64,000 nucleotides of DNA from Plasmopara viticola (Eukaryota > Oomycota > Peronosporomycetes > Peronosporales > Peronosporaceae), in contig MBPM02000031.1 of assembly GCA_001695595.3 (NCBI GenBank), positions 682,001-746,000 of the forward strand, read 5' to 3'. Positions within the stretch are counted from its first letter, which is position 1. Every line of letters begins with the position of its first letter. A program made the translations under genes and the position numbers. The notes beneath the pieces are model-generated. The model ran no database searches. It was given only the letters and a program-made list of their open reading frames with translations, and had not been told where the DNA came from. Shown here piece after piece: positions 44,901 to 57,837 of the stretch.

Positions 44901-45553
44901 GAACTCGCGTTGTAGCTGGAATCGTAGCCGTCATCGTCGTCTTCCGAATGGCTACGGGTCGTGGCCATACTGTCGTTGCCGGAGAATGTCTCGGACGTCG
45001 CTGTAGCGTCCTCAAATTTCTGCTGCAGCGCGTAAAGCTCCGACTTAAGGTCCATTATTTCTGTGCGAAACCGCTCTATGGCCATCTCGTGCTCACGCTG
45101 GAGCTCCTCTTGGTCGCTCAACACAAACACCTTTTCCTCCATCTCGCACTCCATCTTGTGTCGCAAGTCAGACTCGGTAGCCTGAAGCACACGCACCTGC
45201 GTCTCTAGCTCATCTTGATGCTGTTCGAGCTTGCGAAGCGCCTGCACGGATGTGGCTAGCTCGAGACGCGTGACTTGGAGCTCATTCTCAAACTGGCGCG
45301 TCTGGTCCAGCGCCTCTTCTAGCTTTTCACGCGAAAGCTGCAGGTCGCGCTCTAAACACTGATTCTTGCTTGAAAGATGCACGTTTCGCTTTTCAACGCG
45401 AGACAGCTCCTGCTCGAGTTCGAGCTCTAATTCGTGACTAGATTGCGTGTACTCGTCAAATTCGTCTTGCATCTGCTTAAGCTCCTGAGTTTTTTTGCAC
45501 AACTTTTCACGCAGACACATGATGCTTTCTTCATCCTCTGGGCCGCTCTCCAT
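41911..45553 (-). CDS. Kinesin with kinesin-14-like neck, central motor, two exons
   Basis: Exons are 45553-42635 and 42555-41911 (-), joined in phase 0 across a 79-nt intron (donor GTAAGT, acceptor TTTAG), giving 1187 residues. Residues about 15-190 and 225-500 are strong coiled coil, split by an acidic EDDDDGYDSS linker. The motor spans about 544-927: GNIQVFCRVRPI at its start, P-loop GQTGSGKT at 653-660, switch I SSRSHS at 789-794, switch II DLAGSE at 831-836 and HVPYRNSKLTHLLQD at about 874-888. A GNIxVFCRVRP start directly after coiled coil is characteristic of kinesin-14, minus-end-directed motors. Here about 260 further residues follow: coiled coil to about 1080 and a basic Ser-rich tail. 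Family is certain, subclass likely. It is divergent from the phosphatase gene, 242 bp apart. Confidence 0.9.
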
Positions 45554-45795
45554 AGCGGTGGCAGTGGTGAAAGGTCCGGCGAATGAATTAAAAAAAATAA
45601 AGCCTTCTTCTCGAACACGGCAGAGGGAGGAGAAGAAGGGAATGCTGTGCTGGACTTATATGCGAGTGGATACCGGTTTTTTCTACCGTATCGGAACGGT
45701 TATAACACGCAAAAATCTGGCAGACCGTAGCGATCTTCCACAACCCAGCTTTCCCACAATATAACTTTCGTCACCACAGTAAAGCCTCGAGAAGG
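45554..45795. promoter_or_regulatory. Divergent promoter, kinesin / acid phosphatase
   Basis: 242 bp between opposed start codons. On the kinesin side, the reverse complement of GAATGAATT (45581-45589) reads AATTCATTC, containing an initiator-like TCATTC core close to the start codon. No other element is convincing. Confidence 0.35.
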
Positions 45796-47700
45796 ATGCG
45801 CTTCGCTGTGATGATTGCTGCATTTACGAGCGGCTTTACGGTGAGCGCTGGTCCGTATGATGGATGGGCCCCGCACCGCTACTGCAATTCGATGGACGGC
45901 ATTGAGGACACCCGCATCCCGCCGCTCAGCCCTGAGCAAGCAGAGCGCGTCGAGTCACTGGAGCAAGTGCAAATTATAGCCCGTCACGGAGCTCGCGCAC
46001 CCTACGCTCGACTTTTCTGTTGGGATTCGAATATACACAATCCCATGGGCGCCGAGTGGAACTGTACTACCGATTCCGTCTCAGTATGCAAGTGTGGCTT
46101 TGGGCTCAATAGTTGCTTTTCTAATTGCACGCTCTGTCTCTTTTACTAGTCTCAAGATATTGATCCAGACGAGCACACGAAGGGCTTTGGTCGCCTGTAC
46201 CGCAAGTCTTACATGAAAGGACACAACATTCTCAAGGGAGACTGCGTCGTTGGGGGATTGCTTCCGCTGGGACGTCAGCAGCACAAGACCAACGGACGGT
46301 GCGTCAACTATGTCGTTGCACTAAGCCTTTAATGAGCGACTTCCTACAATAATTAATTGTGCACCATTTAAGGAATTTACAGGACGCGTACGTGGGCAAC
46401 GGTCCGCTCAAACTCTTCCCCACTGCTAACCTGTCGGTACGTCGTAGGAGCTTCTAGCGTATGCATATACGCGCATAAAACCAAGATTGACAATGCATTG
46501 GATATGCAATTTGATAGCACCTGGAGCTGAGCAAGATTTACCTTCGTAGCGATGACCAAGAGCGAACACTGGGGTCGGGGCAAGCGCTGGTTGACGGACT
46601 ATTTCCAGTTGACAGTACGCAGTCCCACCAGCTTCAGCGCATGCTATCGTGGGACGTTGCTGATCTATCAGTGGACTACATTGACCCCAACGAGAAGATT
46701 TGTCCATTTATGGGACGCATCGGCCAAATGGCTAACGAATCACCGGATTTTTGGAATCACCTTCGAGACCCAACAACAGTCGAGATTGAGCATCACTTTA
46801 ATGATGTCGTCGGTAATTTTTCGTGGGGCTCCGTGCTGGAATGCTTAAGCACGGCCCGGTGTAATGATCTAGAGTTGCCGCAAGGAATTGATGAGAATAC
46901 ATTCACAAAGACATTTCATGAGGTGGAGGTGCGCCAGAAAATGTTCTTATCGTACAACAACTCGTGGTATGCCAAGCTTGCCATGCAGCCGCTGGCCCAT
47001 GACATGCTTCATCGGCTCGATAAAGTACTTAAAAACGACTCTGACGCTTACAAGCTCTCAGTCACGATGGGTGCGCATGCATATTCAGCGATGTTGCTCT
47101 ATTATATACGAATTTATCGCTGACCCTTTTTCACTGCTTGCTTACTCACGCCTGCAGCCCATGACTCAACCATTATGCCGTTTCTTGCTGCCTCAGTTAA
47201 AGAGAATTGGGACGGCCTCTGGACTCCGTATGCAGGCATGCTGGTGATCGAAGTATACAAGGTCAAGAATGGGTCGCACGCGGTTCGGATGATTTCTCAC
47301 GGAGAACCGCAACATGTTCCTGAGTGCCACGACAGTACGTTTCTTGCGTGGATTTAATCAAAATTTGCCCTAAACTTATTGAGTGACATGCAAAACATCA
47401 TTTATTGCTACAGCGTTGTGCAATATCGATGACTTCGTCGATGCTTTTTCGTTCGCGCGTGAGCCGCGCACGGAGCATGACTGCAAACTGCCAAAGATAA
47501 AGAAGAGTAGCAGCCGCCAATCGTCGAACCTGATGACTACGATGGTTGGCGTTCATGCGGAATCCTCTGAATTTGTTGGAAGCTTCTTGCTGCTGGGACT
47601 GGTTGGCGTCGCTGGACTATTTGCTTTGCGTGTAAAGACTCGACGCAATCGACAGCGCGAAGAATTCGTTGACAACGAAGCTGTTTCTCTTCTCTCTTGA
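45796..47700 (+). CDS. Membrane-anchored histidine acid phosphatase (lysosomal type), six exons
   Basis: Exons: 45796-46083, 46150-46298, 46373-46436, 46518-47070, 47158-47334 and 47414-47700, giving 505 residues. Signal peptide MRFAVMIAAFTSGFTVSAG. The catalytic histidine lies in RHGARAP (63-69), the nucleophile region of branch-2 histidine phosphatases. IYLRSDDQERTLGSGQALVDG is the conserved central region, and the proton donor pair is AHDST (352-356), created by splicing across an intron. Near the C-terminus FVGSFLLLGLVGVAGLFALRV (464-484) is a transmembrane segment followed by a basic patch and a short tail ending EAVSLLS, so the enzyme is type I and probably lysosomal/vacuolar or on the cell surface. 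It hydrolyses phosphomonoesters at acid pH. Acceptor 46518 is preferred over two weaker ones nearby. Confidence 0.9.
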
Positions 47701-50041
47701 TTGTCAACGCACTTGAATAGTCCACAATGGGATTTGTCGTTACCATTTGCTAATAGTTCAGTATCATGTGTAACGTACGTAAAGCGCGCACACGTAGATC
47801 TTGTCACTGTTGCTTATAACTTAAACATGGACACGACGCATCTCTGCATCCATAAAGCTATTATTGTCTGGCAATCGATCTCTTCATTATCAACAGCCGA
47901 AGTACTTTGTTCGCAGCGTCTCGGCACAAAAAGGAGACGTGGAGAAAGATATAAAATCTAACAAAATGTGCAATTGACCGCTAGATTATGATGCAATATT
48001 CATTTGATATCAGATTTCTGCTAAGCGACTTAACTCGCTATTACAAGTTGATCAGTTTTTTCCCTCAAAATAACTTTTGGAATTATTGATAGTGCACCTG
48101 TCGTCCACCAGAAGCCATCTAACATGGCGTTGCCGACGGGAAGCCAAGCTTCGGTGTTCAAATATGCCTTTACCCCAAAACCGATCTCTATGCTTAAGAC
48201 TACGTTTGCAACAAAGACTGCTCCTGCTTTCTTATTGCGTCTACACCGTAGGCAGCAAGCTAAAAATTGTTCATCTGTCAAAGAAGGTCCTGAAAGATCC
48301 TCCCATTTCACAGTGGAGATGAGCGCACGCCTACCATTCTATTTTACCCGGCGGTCAAGTGATGAAGGCGAACGACAGCGTTTTAAAATGGTGCCATCAC
48401 TCGAAGGTAAGTCTTTGAAGATAAAAGATTTGTCGTCAGATTTGTCGGTCATGCAAGAGGCCTCACCCGTAGAGCCAGGGCAAATAATGACTTCCAAGAC
48501 CAATCCTGACGTGGGATGTCCTAGTAAATTATGTTAATTATGTTGTCAATATTGTGTACCAGAAAGAAGAGGGTGAAGTCAAAGATAGATGCCCGCAAAA
48601 ATTCCATGGGTGGGCTTTATGATTAATGTCAATAATGCAGTGAGCGATAACTTGTCCAACACCGGACATCGTCGTCTCACACGTTCTTCGTACTTTCTAA
48701 ACAGCGGGTCTGACAAGGAAGCGGAGATCCCTTCGGATGAGTATTTCCCGGTCGACGCAGGCCGTAGAACGCACATCTGCTCCGCCGACCGCTAGGGCTC
48801 TCCGGACGCCTCCCCTCTCGAGGCATATACGAGAAAATCTTGGCCCAGATAAGCCATTTTCATAACGACTTTATGGTAGCTATATTGTCTCTTTAACACT
48901 GCATAAGCTTCTACTTTAGGATCCACTTGGCATCGAAAGTTACCAGAAACAAGAACGGCTTGAACCCACTCTGTATACACCTTTGTGTTTCTGCTTTGGT
49001 TATCATCAAAGTTTACTGACGGCTTAGCGTAGAATTATATATATACATATACATGTATCGTTGCTTTTTTAACTAAGGACATGGCAGTAAACGTGGGTTC
49101 CTTTACGACAACGTCATGTGCGGAAAAATATGGTTTTAAATACCGCAAACTGGTGTTGCCCCGCAGTTAAAGATGTTAAATGCACTAACTTGCTTAAGCG
49201 GCACTCGATAACCATTATGACTGAGTTGATATTAGCATCAGGCGACATCGATGCTCATAAACTTACAACATTCCGCCGGTACTAACAGGCTCTGTTTGAA
49301 AGCCGACGTGTGATTGTAAGTTTTACTTTCTAGTAGATCTCACGTACCGTTGCATATTTGCCCACTCACTTATACACGTTGGCCAGTCGTATGTTGTGAA
49401 GACCGGACTTATTTAATTATCGGCCTATGTAAGCGTCATTAGAAGCATCATACACTCCCATAATTATTGTGTACTTCGGGTCTTCGTTTTGGAGCCGGGC
49501 GTGATTCATGGTAATTGACTTACTGACATAATCAGTGTAGCTCCATTTCAGCCGCCTGGACTGGAGCGAGATGATTCGTTCATGTCGATTTTCTTCGAGC
49601 TGCAAAACCGCACGTAGCAAAACTCGCTACAAAGCTACACAAACGAGGTTGTTTCAAATGGCAAAGCCAGAAACAGAGCCTGCTGAAGGCATTTAGTATT
49701 GCTATCAAACGCAAGTTAGTGCTAGTTATTCAACACCACTGAAGGTTCTTTTTCATTTGATTAAGCATAAGCTTTGCGAGACCCACAAATTTAGCATTGT
49801 ACTTTTGCAAACATCTTGCTAGGTCTAGCCACTATCGTAAAAATATTTGGCGTAGGCGAAGCCAAGATGTCCCTCACTTTTTTGGGGACTTTTTACTTAA
49901 GGAAATGAATTTTCTACTTCGCGAAAAGTCGGCTAAACATAATAAGCAACTATCGCATCCGGCTAAAATATAAAGCTTTAATCTATATATATAGTGAGAT
50001 GCTATAATCAATAATAGATTTAAACATTTATCACAGGCAAG
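47701..50041. other. 3' flank and decayed stretch, with one doubtful reading frame
   Basis: About 2.3 kb. Apart from the doubtful frame at 48124-48537 (listed separately), a second plus-strand piece (about 48589-48795, PAKIPWVGFMINVNNAV) could be its continuation in another frame. The minus-strand frames at 48792-48980 and 49417-49620 have no named domain. The rest is AT-rich, with an ATATATATACATATACATG tract near 49030. Confidence 0.45.
48124..48537 (+). pseudogene. Uncharacterised 137-codon frame, possibly a broken gene
   Basis: Begins with a true ATG and encodes a basic N-terminal half followed by a Ser/Glu-rich half. No domain is recognised. About 50 bp after its stop codon a second coding-like piece continues on the same strand in another frame, so the two may be exons of one gene or one pseudogene. 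No decent donor/acceptor pair joining them was found by eye. Confidence 0.3.
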
Positions 50042-50280
50042 TTGGGGTCAGTAGTTACAAGAGAAGTTAAACGTCGTATTATCAAACAATTTTCGGCGTA
50101 CACCATTGCCCTCTCCGAGACAATGACAATACATCCAACATTTTCTGTGAGGCTTATTGACAGGCATTACAATTTCCAAGATTACGAGTCTTATATGTAT
50201 CCTGAGGTGCCCCACCACCTCTTTAAAGCGCTGTCCTCAAGACATACCTTGTTGACAAGGCGAGTATGGGTGGTCTGATA
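50042..50280 (+). mobile_element. Ty3/gypsy integrase C-terminal remnant, copy A
   Basis: The frame contains AYTIALSETMTIHPTFSVRL followed by DRHYNFQDYESYMYPEVPHH, which matches the C-terminal end of oomycete gypsy integrases (YxLxLPxxMxxHPTFxVxxLKRYH). It is isolated from other element parts, and no LTRs were found. A related copy lies at 57838-58210, and similarity continues for several hundred bases downstream of both. Confidence 0.8.
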
Positions 50281-53200
50281 GCGCTCATAGCTGTTACCGT
50301 ATGTTCTATAAGGTTGAGGGGCCGAGAACTACCGGAACGGTATGCCGTGAATATCAAACAAAGCCAAGAGGTCAACACGAATGAAGGCCATTCTCTATGT
50401 AGCTCATTTAGCTCGTGCTAAAATGAGCGGCTGTCGTTTGACTGTGAAGCTCATAAGTCATATGGTAAAAGTAACATAATCTTGTCCTTGAAGGGCTTTA
50501 GTGCACATAATTGATCATTGGGACCAACCCGAGAGTAATCTCAAGCGCATACCCTATATCGCGTTGGAGCTGGTACTTCTCGCGATAAAAGCGCAAGCTC
50601 AAGACAGGAGTTGCTTACTTCAGTGCTCGTGGACAGCTGAGAGCGGCATCAAGTTCGTGTAACTTGCGCTTTCATATGTAGGGGCGGTCTCTTGGGCAAA
50701 AAAGGCTTCTTGTGAAGTGGCGTGTATTCAGCTATGTAGACTTAATGGAAGCCGTTATACTGACTGTTGCAAGGCTGGCCGAAGCACGATGGGGTAAAGA
50801 TCCAAAAGAAACGGGTAATGGCTTTGGAAGGTATCCGCGGACTTTAGCCGCACATTGGAGTATGACAGAAGTTCGTGCTAGACGTCACGTACCTAGTGCC
50901 AAGTTTGGCATTTTGCTGAGGTTTAGACATCTAGGTATGTGTCATAACGTAACAATATAGACATAAGTTCATGGGCATACGCTACCTTGAACGATGGAGT
51001 CAAACTTTGCTATGAAACGTTCTGAAGCTCACTCGATCCCAGGACAAAAATTTCCATTAAACCGTATTGTGTATAGAGTTGTAACCAAGAATAGACGTAA
51101 TCCAATCTTGTCTCCAGGCCTCTTATAACGCTAATTTGATTCTAGAAGTAAGAGTTGATGTGGCAAAAAAACATGTTTCTGAAACAGAGGCTTTCTGTGA
51201 AACAAGTTCAGCTTGTAAAGATTACGCAAAGAGTGGCCTTGAAAGAGGACTCGCGGTGCGCGTAGCAATTAAACATATCGCTCGACTAATCAATCTGCAT
51301 CGGACGGATAGTACTCATGTATATAATCCCCCCCCTCATTTACAACAAGTCCTTGTCAAGAGAGCGGTAAGCGTTATCTATTTAGTAAGCGAGCTGCGAT
51401 ACGACAAAAACCGACACATAATGTATGCTTTGACCACGATCGAAGATTGCAATTTCAATAAGCTGGGTAAACGCCTTTGATAGCAGTCAATTCATACGAC
51501 AGGCCTTCCAATTGAGACAATCAATCACGATCAATTCAGTCTAACGTATGTGGAAAAACTTTCAAAAGCAACTTTGTAGTAAGACCGAATTGCTCGGGCT
51601 TTCGTCGTTTTAAATCTTAACATATGCAAACCCTTGCTCTTTTTCTTGGACTCGGTAATTCGGTTTTTTTTCACCAGGAGAAATATTCGCTGTACTATAG
51701 CAACTCATTTTGCTTTTTTAACGACGGAAAGCACGTAAAAACGTTTGCTTTCCGTGTTGGTCCGCATATGCCAATGCTTCGGTCAAGAGGTCTTCAGCGA
51801 GTACTTGCCTGACTCTTTGCCCAATAAAGTGGGCGCTCAAAATCAGTGACAAATATATTATAAAAAAATTGAGGTTGGAAGATGTAAAGGTTGACAACCC
51901 ACGGCTAACCCAAATGATGAAGGTCACCATTGCAGTCGGCAATGAGCTGTGTAATTCACCAATCGCCCAGTAGAAAATCAAACAGTCGCACTGTTGCCTC
52001 GGATTCTTAATAGCTCTGTAGACCCTTTAGCTTGGTGCAAACGCATATAAAGTAGATATTCTGAACTTTTGGTAAAATAATGGTAAACGGCCGGCAACCT
52101 GCGCAGATTGAAATCAAGAAAGAAATTCTATAATACTTATAATTCCCTAATATAACTGCGATACCAATCATAGCTGCTTACTTGATTTAAAGGGATGACA
52201 AAGCGCTTGAAAGCTTTCGATTAATGCACAACCAAATTGCTGTACCAGACCGTTAGCAAATTTGTGACTCCTGTTGCACGACAAGTACTCGACAAATATT
52301 TAAATTGGTTGGTGCTTTGAGGTATGCTAGAAAGAAATGGCAGTCTATGCCCAAATTCAGTTTAATATGAAATGCTTGTGCAAACATATTATAGGATTTA
52401 AAACATCAATTTTGTTCTAATCATATTCGTCTTTTACTGCAGTCAGCTGCACCTTTCATCTCGCAAGACTAGCGATCTCAGAAAAGTCACCGGACGTGCT
52501 CATACTTTACGGAACGCTTGCTCTGTGCAAGCTTTTGAGTGATCGAGTTACAAGTGACAGCACTTTATAGACAGTCCTTCGTCTTCGTGTATGATTGTCG
52601 ACCTGTGGCATTACAAATCTTTCAAGATAAATATTTATTACTTTTCGCATCTGGTGACAAGTTGTGAGCTCTGCTTATACAGCTTTATGACTTCATTTAG
52701 GAATGAAGAGTCCGCTGCAATGTCGATTGGTTGTGTTGGGAACGCGTCGTGAAACTTGGCCTTTACAAATAATCTCATGCTGCAGAGCTCAGGCAGCTCA
52801 GGCTTCCAAATCCATGACGGTCGCATCTATTATAAGGTCGGGGTCGGTAAAAATGAGATTCTTTGAAGTAAAAATCTTGATAAAAAAAAGTAGAGCTAGC
52901 CACAGCTATATGATCACGCACTCTTTTTTCTGGGAGGCCAAACTTCACCAGAATCTTTCGTGTCCTCAGACCTTGTTAAGGAGCAGCTAAGAGCACGAGT
53001 TTCCTCAGGCAAACTTTGGTATCCGCCAACACTCACACTTCTTTACCGGCAGGGGGTTTGAACTTGCATTAATTTATGATCTTGAAAAGTTGACGGCCTC
53101 CATTTCCACGACATTTTTAAGCAAGTCAAGATTATTTTTCAATTTTAAGTCCGCCTTGAATCAAACTCGTTAAAGTGCAGGCAACAATTAAGATATGAAC

Positions 53201-56200
53201 TATATTGCCTACAAGAAAAGTACATCCACAGATTGGCTCGCCTTTGAACTATCATGGATTATAGCTCCTAGACCAATCAGACTTTGATTGGTAGTGTCAG
53301 TGGGCCAACTGACACGGGCTCAGTCTCAATGATCATCATTCGCCGCTATGGATGCAATTTCTATGCATGTCCCTATTGGCGTCTGAAGTGAACTTTCGCC
53401 TCGATCGAGGACTTATGAGGGTCGCTAGTAGAAGCTGCACTCTCAGATCCAAGGAAACGCTAGTAGTCAGATTCTGTCGTGGAAAAGTGCGGGTTAGCCT
53501 ATGCACGAAAATATTTTTTTTCGAGTCTTGGTAGATTTTGGTGCATCGAAAAAATCTGCGCGCCGATAAAGATTAAAGTCAGCTATAGTAGGTTGACTAA
53601 TGCAATTGAAGAGAGCAGTAAAGACAAGTCAATTCGATTTGAAGGTCGATAAAGACAATCATGGACATCCTAAGGGTAAAAAACTGGTGGCATAGCTGGA
53701 AAACTGAATTCTCTTCTAAGTTTTGACATCCGCAAGTACGATGTGATCCCGGGCATGTTGTGGCGAGTAGCGCACGGCCACTGAATTCATTGGCGAGACA
53801 AATTTATAGGTGATAGCCACTCAATCTTGACAAGAGAACCTAGATTAAATTTGTTTTTACCTCTGTAATGCGTACGGCTCGTTAAATTATGGATAAATAC
53901 TCGCTTAAATTCATATATAAAATATCGAAGGTGCTGACATTTCCACAAACTTTAAGGAACTGACGTCATTGACTTTTAAGCAGATAACCGAGTACCACCG
54001 TTTGAAGAAGACGTTAGCAAGAGAACTTTTTTCACAAGCACACCACCGGCTGTAAATAACAAAACTTCGCAAGCGCGTAGCTTAGATCATAAGACACAGT
54101 AGGTAACAATGGACCACAATTGGGTAGCGAAAGATCCTCAAAAGCGGGTTACATAGCTCCGCTAGGGGAAAATGAAAAAATGACCCCCCCCCGATGAAAC
54201 TAACGACCACGTCTTTGACACAAAGACCTTGTACACAATATTTATCAACATTTTGGCTAATCCCTGTGGCACGTCACATGAAGACACTGCCATCAGTTTA
54301 AGGACTTTTCAAAATCGAACAATCAAAGCTGCTGAGCTTTTTTGGCTGGACAGTACATGTGGCGGTAATTCTAAAAATCAAAGTCCTTTGAGGGCACGAA
54401 ACATTTTTTGTGTTTGACCTAGAATTTTTGGATGCGCTTAAAAGCAGCGTACGCTCTGCCTTAGCTCAAAGATCATGAAGGCTCAAAGATCCTATATACT
54501 CTTGCTGGAAGATTTTTTTTGGCAGTAATGCACCTTTAAGTTTCCTTTTGTATAGATGAAGTTGATCTTGCACCAAACATGTCACCACGCAAAAGCTCCT
54601 AGCGCAAGAATAGAGTGAGGACATTAATGCCAGACGGCAAAAAGTAGTAGGGTACGGGTGTCGAAATTCTTGCACTCTTTACCAAGTCTGTGTGCTCGGC
54701 GGTAGAATGAAAAGTGGTGATAAGCCAATGATAAAGATAGGCTGAATAGTGCTATTATAACTACAAGGACACACATTTGAGGATGAATGTGCTACTAAAC
54801 AAGATGTCTGGGTGGACGTTGGGTAGTGCACTAGATTTGTGGATGGCTACTTCTAAATTTGCATGCAAGAGTTGCATATTGCTCAAACGAAAGTAACTCA
54901 ACCAAGCGTCGTGCTCTAGATGTGGTAGCGGTGCCATGAAGGCTTTCAAATGCCTTGGCGACGATCACCTCTCTGTAGCTCATTTGATTTGACCAGTACG
55001 GGCTTAGCAATATATGCGTCCGCAGCCACTTCAAAGTCAGCAAATCAACCCCGAAGCTCAAATAAGCCATTGTCTTCCTTGAGGCACACACAAGATTGCG
55101 ACAAAGTGACATTAATGCACAGCCAAGAGAGGGCGCAACATTACGCTACAAAAAAGTCTGATGAGACCAAAGCGCGCTCTTGAGCAAAAAAAAACTATTT
55201 GAGCGCTTAAATGACAAGGCAATGTGCGCATGAGACGTCGGCTACTATAGCGGAAGCCACGCCTGCACAAAAAAACTCTCACTGTGGGCGTCGAAAAGCT
55301 AAATGTAACAATTGAAAAGTTTTATGTTTCGTATCAGAGAAACATAGCGCCTGCTTGCTTGAAAAAAGATCAAGTAGAGTGACGCCATGTGAGCTAAGAA
55401 AAGTCCCTTCCTAGTCAACTTGAATTTAGCTCATCCGAGTCGCTTTAAATCTAATCGCGTCTAGTGTGTGAGATCACGCATTTTGAAAATACCCTGTTGG
55501 TCGTATGGCGGGTAAATATCTCTCAGATCTGGCCACGGCCACCGTTTATTCTAAGCAAACAAAGGCAATCCCCATGTGCTTGCGTCCTCGTCTAACGCAG
55601 CCGTTAACACCATCAAATTAAATTTCTTGTTCTTAAATGGCACGGGTAGTAATTACACGTAGGTCGACATGGTCTCACTTGAGCAAATGCTAAGGATGTA
55701 GACCTTGAGAAGCCAGACAGTGTATAGGAGTCTGCCGATGACTCATCTTCGGTGATTCTCACTTTAACGTGTAATGTGCCAACGAACGCCTTTAGGGTTA
55801 TGCTCCTGATATCAATGGCCCGCCGTACCGTAGAAAAATGACAACACTTGGGGAACGCGGTGGTGTACAGAGAATTAAGCTAGGTCTGGTGTGTCTTAAT
55901 CATATAAAAGAGGTATTTATAGCTTAGTCTCGAAGAGCGTTGTGCTATAAAACATCGCTCTTGCTCGCTAGGGCAGCTTGGTGATTGCTGCGGCAGCAGT
56001 GAAAATGATGTCCCGTGACACTTGATCATGGTGGACAAATATGCTTGATTTTCTCCGTCATAGGTGGTCAAACATATGCTACAGCTGTTTAATCACGCAA
56101 TAGCAAATTCGTTGTTATTGTTACTTTTACGGCAAAAGCGAGCGCCACATTTTTTAGGATATCGATGAATCAAGTTTGCAGCTTCGGACTTTAGTATTAG

Positions 56201-57837
56201 AAAAGTTTGTTTGATGCTGAACATAATGTACAGGTACACACTTGAAATGCATTTTGTGACTGTAGGGCCACAAGTCTAATTTTCTTTTAAATACTACAAA
56301 ATCTGCTTCGAATAAGGCTTTGATCGTCATAATCTGACTTTTTTAGGGGATTAAAGTGGTGTTATGGAGTCATACAGCAGCTCGCACAAGAGAGGCGTGC
56401 ATAATGATTGGCGAATATTGCATTCGACATTCTCGGTCTTAATGGCTCAAAGTGAGCGAAAGACTGCAGATTATGGACGACTTAGAAAAACTATAATACT
56501 GATGGCTTTTTGTCTTACCATTGACTCTCTGCTAAGTGACTAAATTTGCTACCACAATCTAGGCAAGGCCTTCATTCATTTTCTTGAAAATCACCCCTGA
56601 GTGCAAATACCGATTGTGTGCTTGTCCTGCCCCAGAAGCCGCATTGTTCTACAGCTTTATTTGACGGAAAGTTTTTTAGCATCTCGCATGGCTTTGTGGG
56701 AAAATTGCCCCGGAAAGAGTTTGGTAGTAGAGAAACAATAAGTACTATTTGAAGTTCGTGCGAAAGTTTGGTTTGATCATATACTTGTTCATGAAAACCT
56801 CGAAAATGGCTGCCAGTAAGCCGGATCATTTAGCGATGACCACACCAGCTTATAAGAAGGTTATTTATAAAGCCTCTGTACCAAACGTTATCTGTGTCTA
56901 AGTTCCTATAACGAGAATCTAGGTGACGCCTGCCACGAAGGCTTACTCAGTGAGCTAGAAGTGACATGCTCACCATATAGCCACTCAATCAAAGGGAGGT
57001 TTTTGTAGAGCTTTCACCCTAGTAAGGAACGCGCGCGTACTGGTGTAAACTCCGCCTTAGGGCAACAAGAATGGTTTTGAGCACCGCGAGTGCCTCGACA
57101 AGCACTAGCGTTTTTATTCGCCCGCTACGTATTTCAAGGTTCTGAGTTTGCGTTTAACTTCCAAAGCGACCTCACCGTCCAGAGTTAAGCTCCTTTAGGT
57201 TAAAAGTTTGTTCTAAGGCTCATCAGCCGCCTTGTACAAGGTTTAACTTGAAGAAACATAAAGATCCATGACGATCCTCCGTAACAGAGATCTGACTTGA
57301 AAAACCCTTGTCGATGAGTTTACTAATATATGCAGAGGGTGAAGAAAAGTCACCAAGTCCTTTTTGTGGGACTTTATGCAAAGAGCGATGGAGGTCCGGT
57401 TTTCCTACTTTTTGATACACAAATCGCCGTCCCGTGAGTTGTCTACTCGCTTTCTGAATACAAATTAAAGAGGGGGAAGCGACCGCTAAGGGCTATGGTG
57501 GCTAGCAGTACGCTTATTCGCATTGCGCGCTGTAAGCCTATTGTAACGGAAAGGAAAAAGGATTTGATTTCAAAATGCTTCTCTAGCGCAACTTGATGGC
57601 GGCTATGCGCGTAGTCCCGCTTAGTATTACTATCCGGCGACATCAATAATTTAATGACTTGGATGGTTTGCACCTAGCCTAGAGATTCTCTTGTGTATAG
57701 CTCAGTAGCTGTTACAACCATAGTTTAGCTGCAATTTTTTCTCAAATCCAATACGCCCCCACGATGTCTAAGACTTAACACATTGGACATTTAAAATAGG
57801 TCCGTAACTTTGAGACCAATCTTTCCAATTAGTCGTA
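50281..57837. other. Gene-poor desert, about 7.6 kb
   Basis: No intact gene. Frames at 50712-50960, 51136-51480, 52703-52990, 54831-55112 and 56572-56829 lack recognisable domains. A pair of tandem perfect hairpins lies at 53273-53315. A run of nine C lies near 51328 and a run of C near 54184. The first 400 bp belong to the decayed gypsy copy A. Confidence 0.5.
53273..53315. repeat. Two adjacent perfect hairpins
   Basis: CCAATCA (53273-53279) pairs with TGATTGG (53285-53291), and immediately after it GTGTCAGT (53294-53301) pairs with ACTGACAC (53308-53315). Stems of 7 and 8 bp with loops of 5 and 6 nt. Confidence 0.6.
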
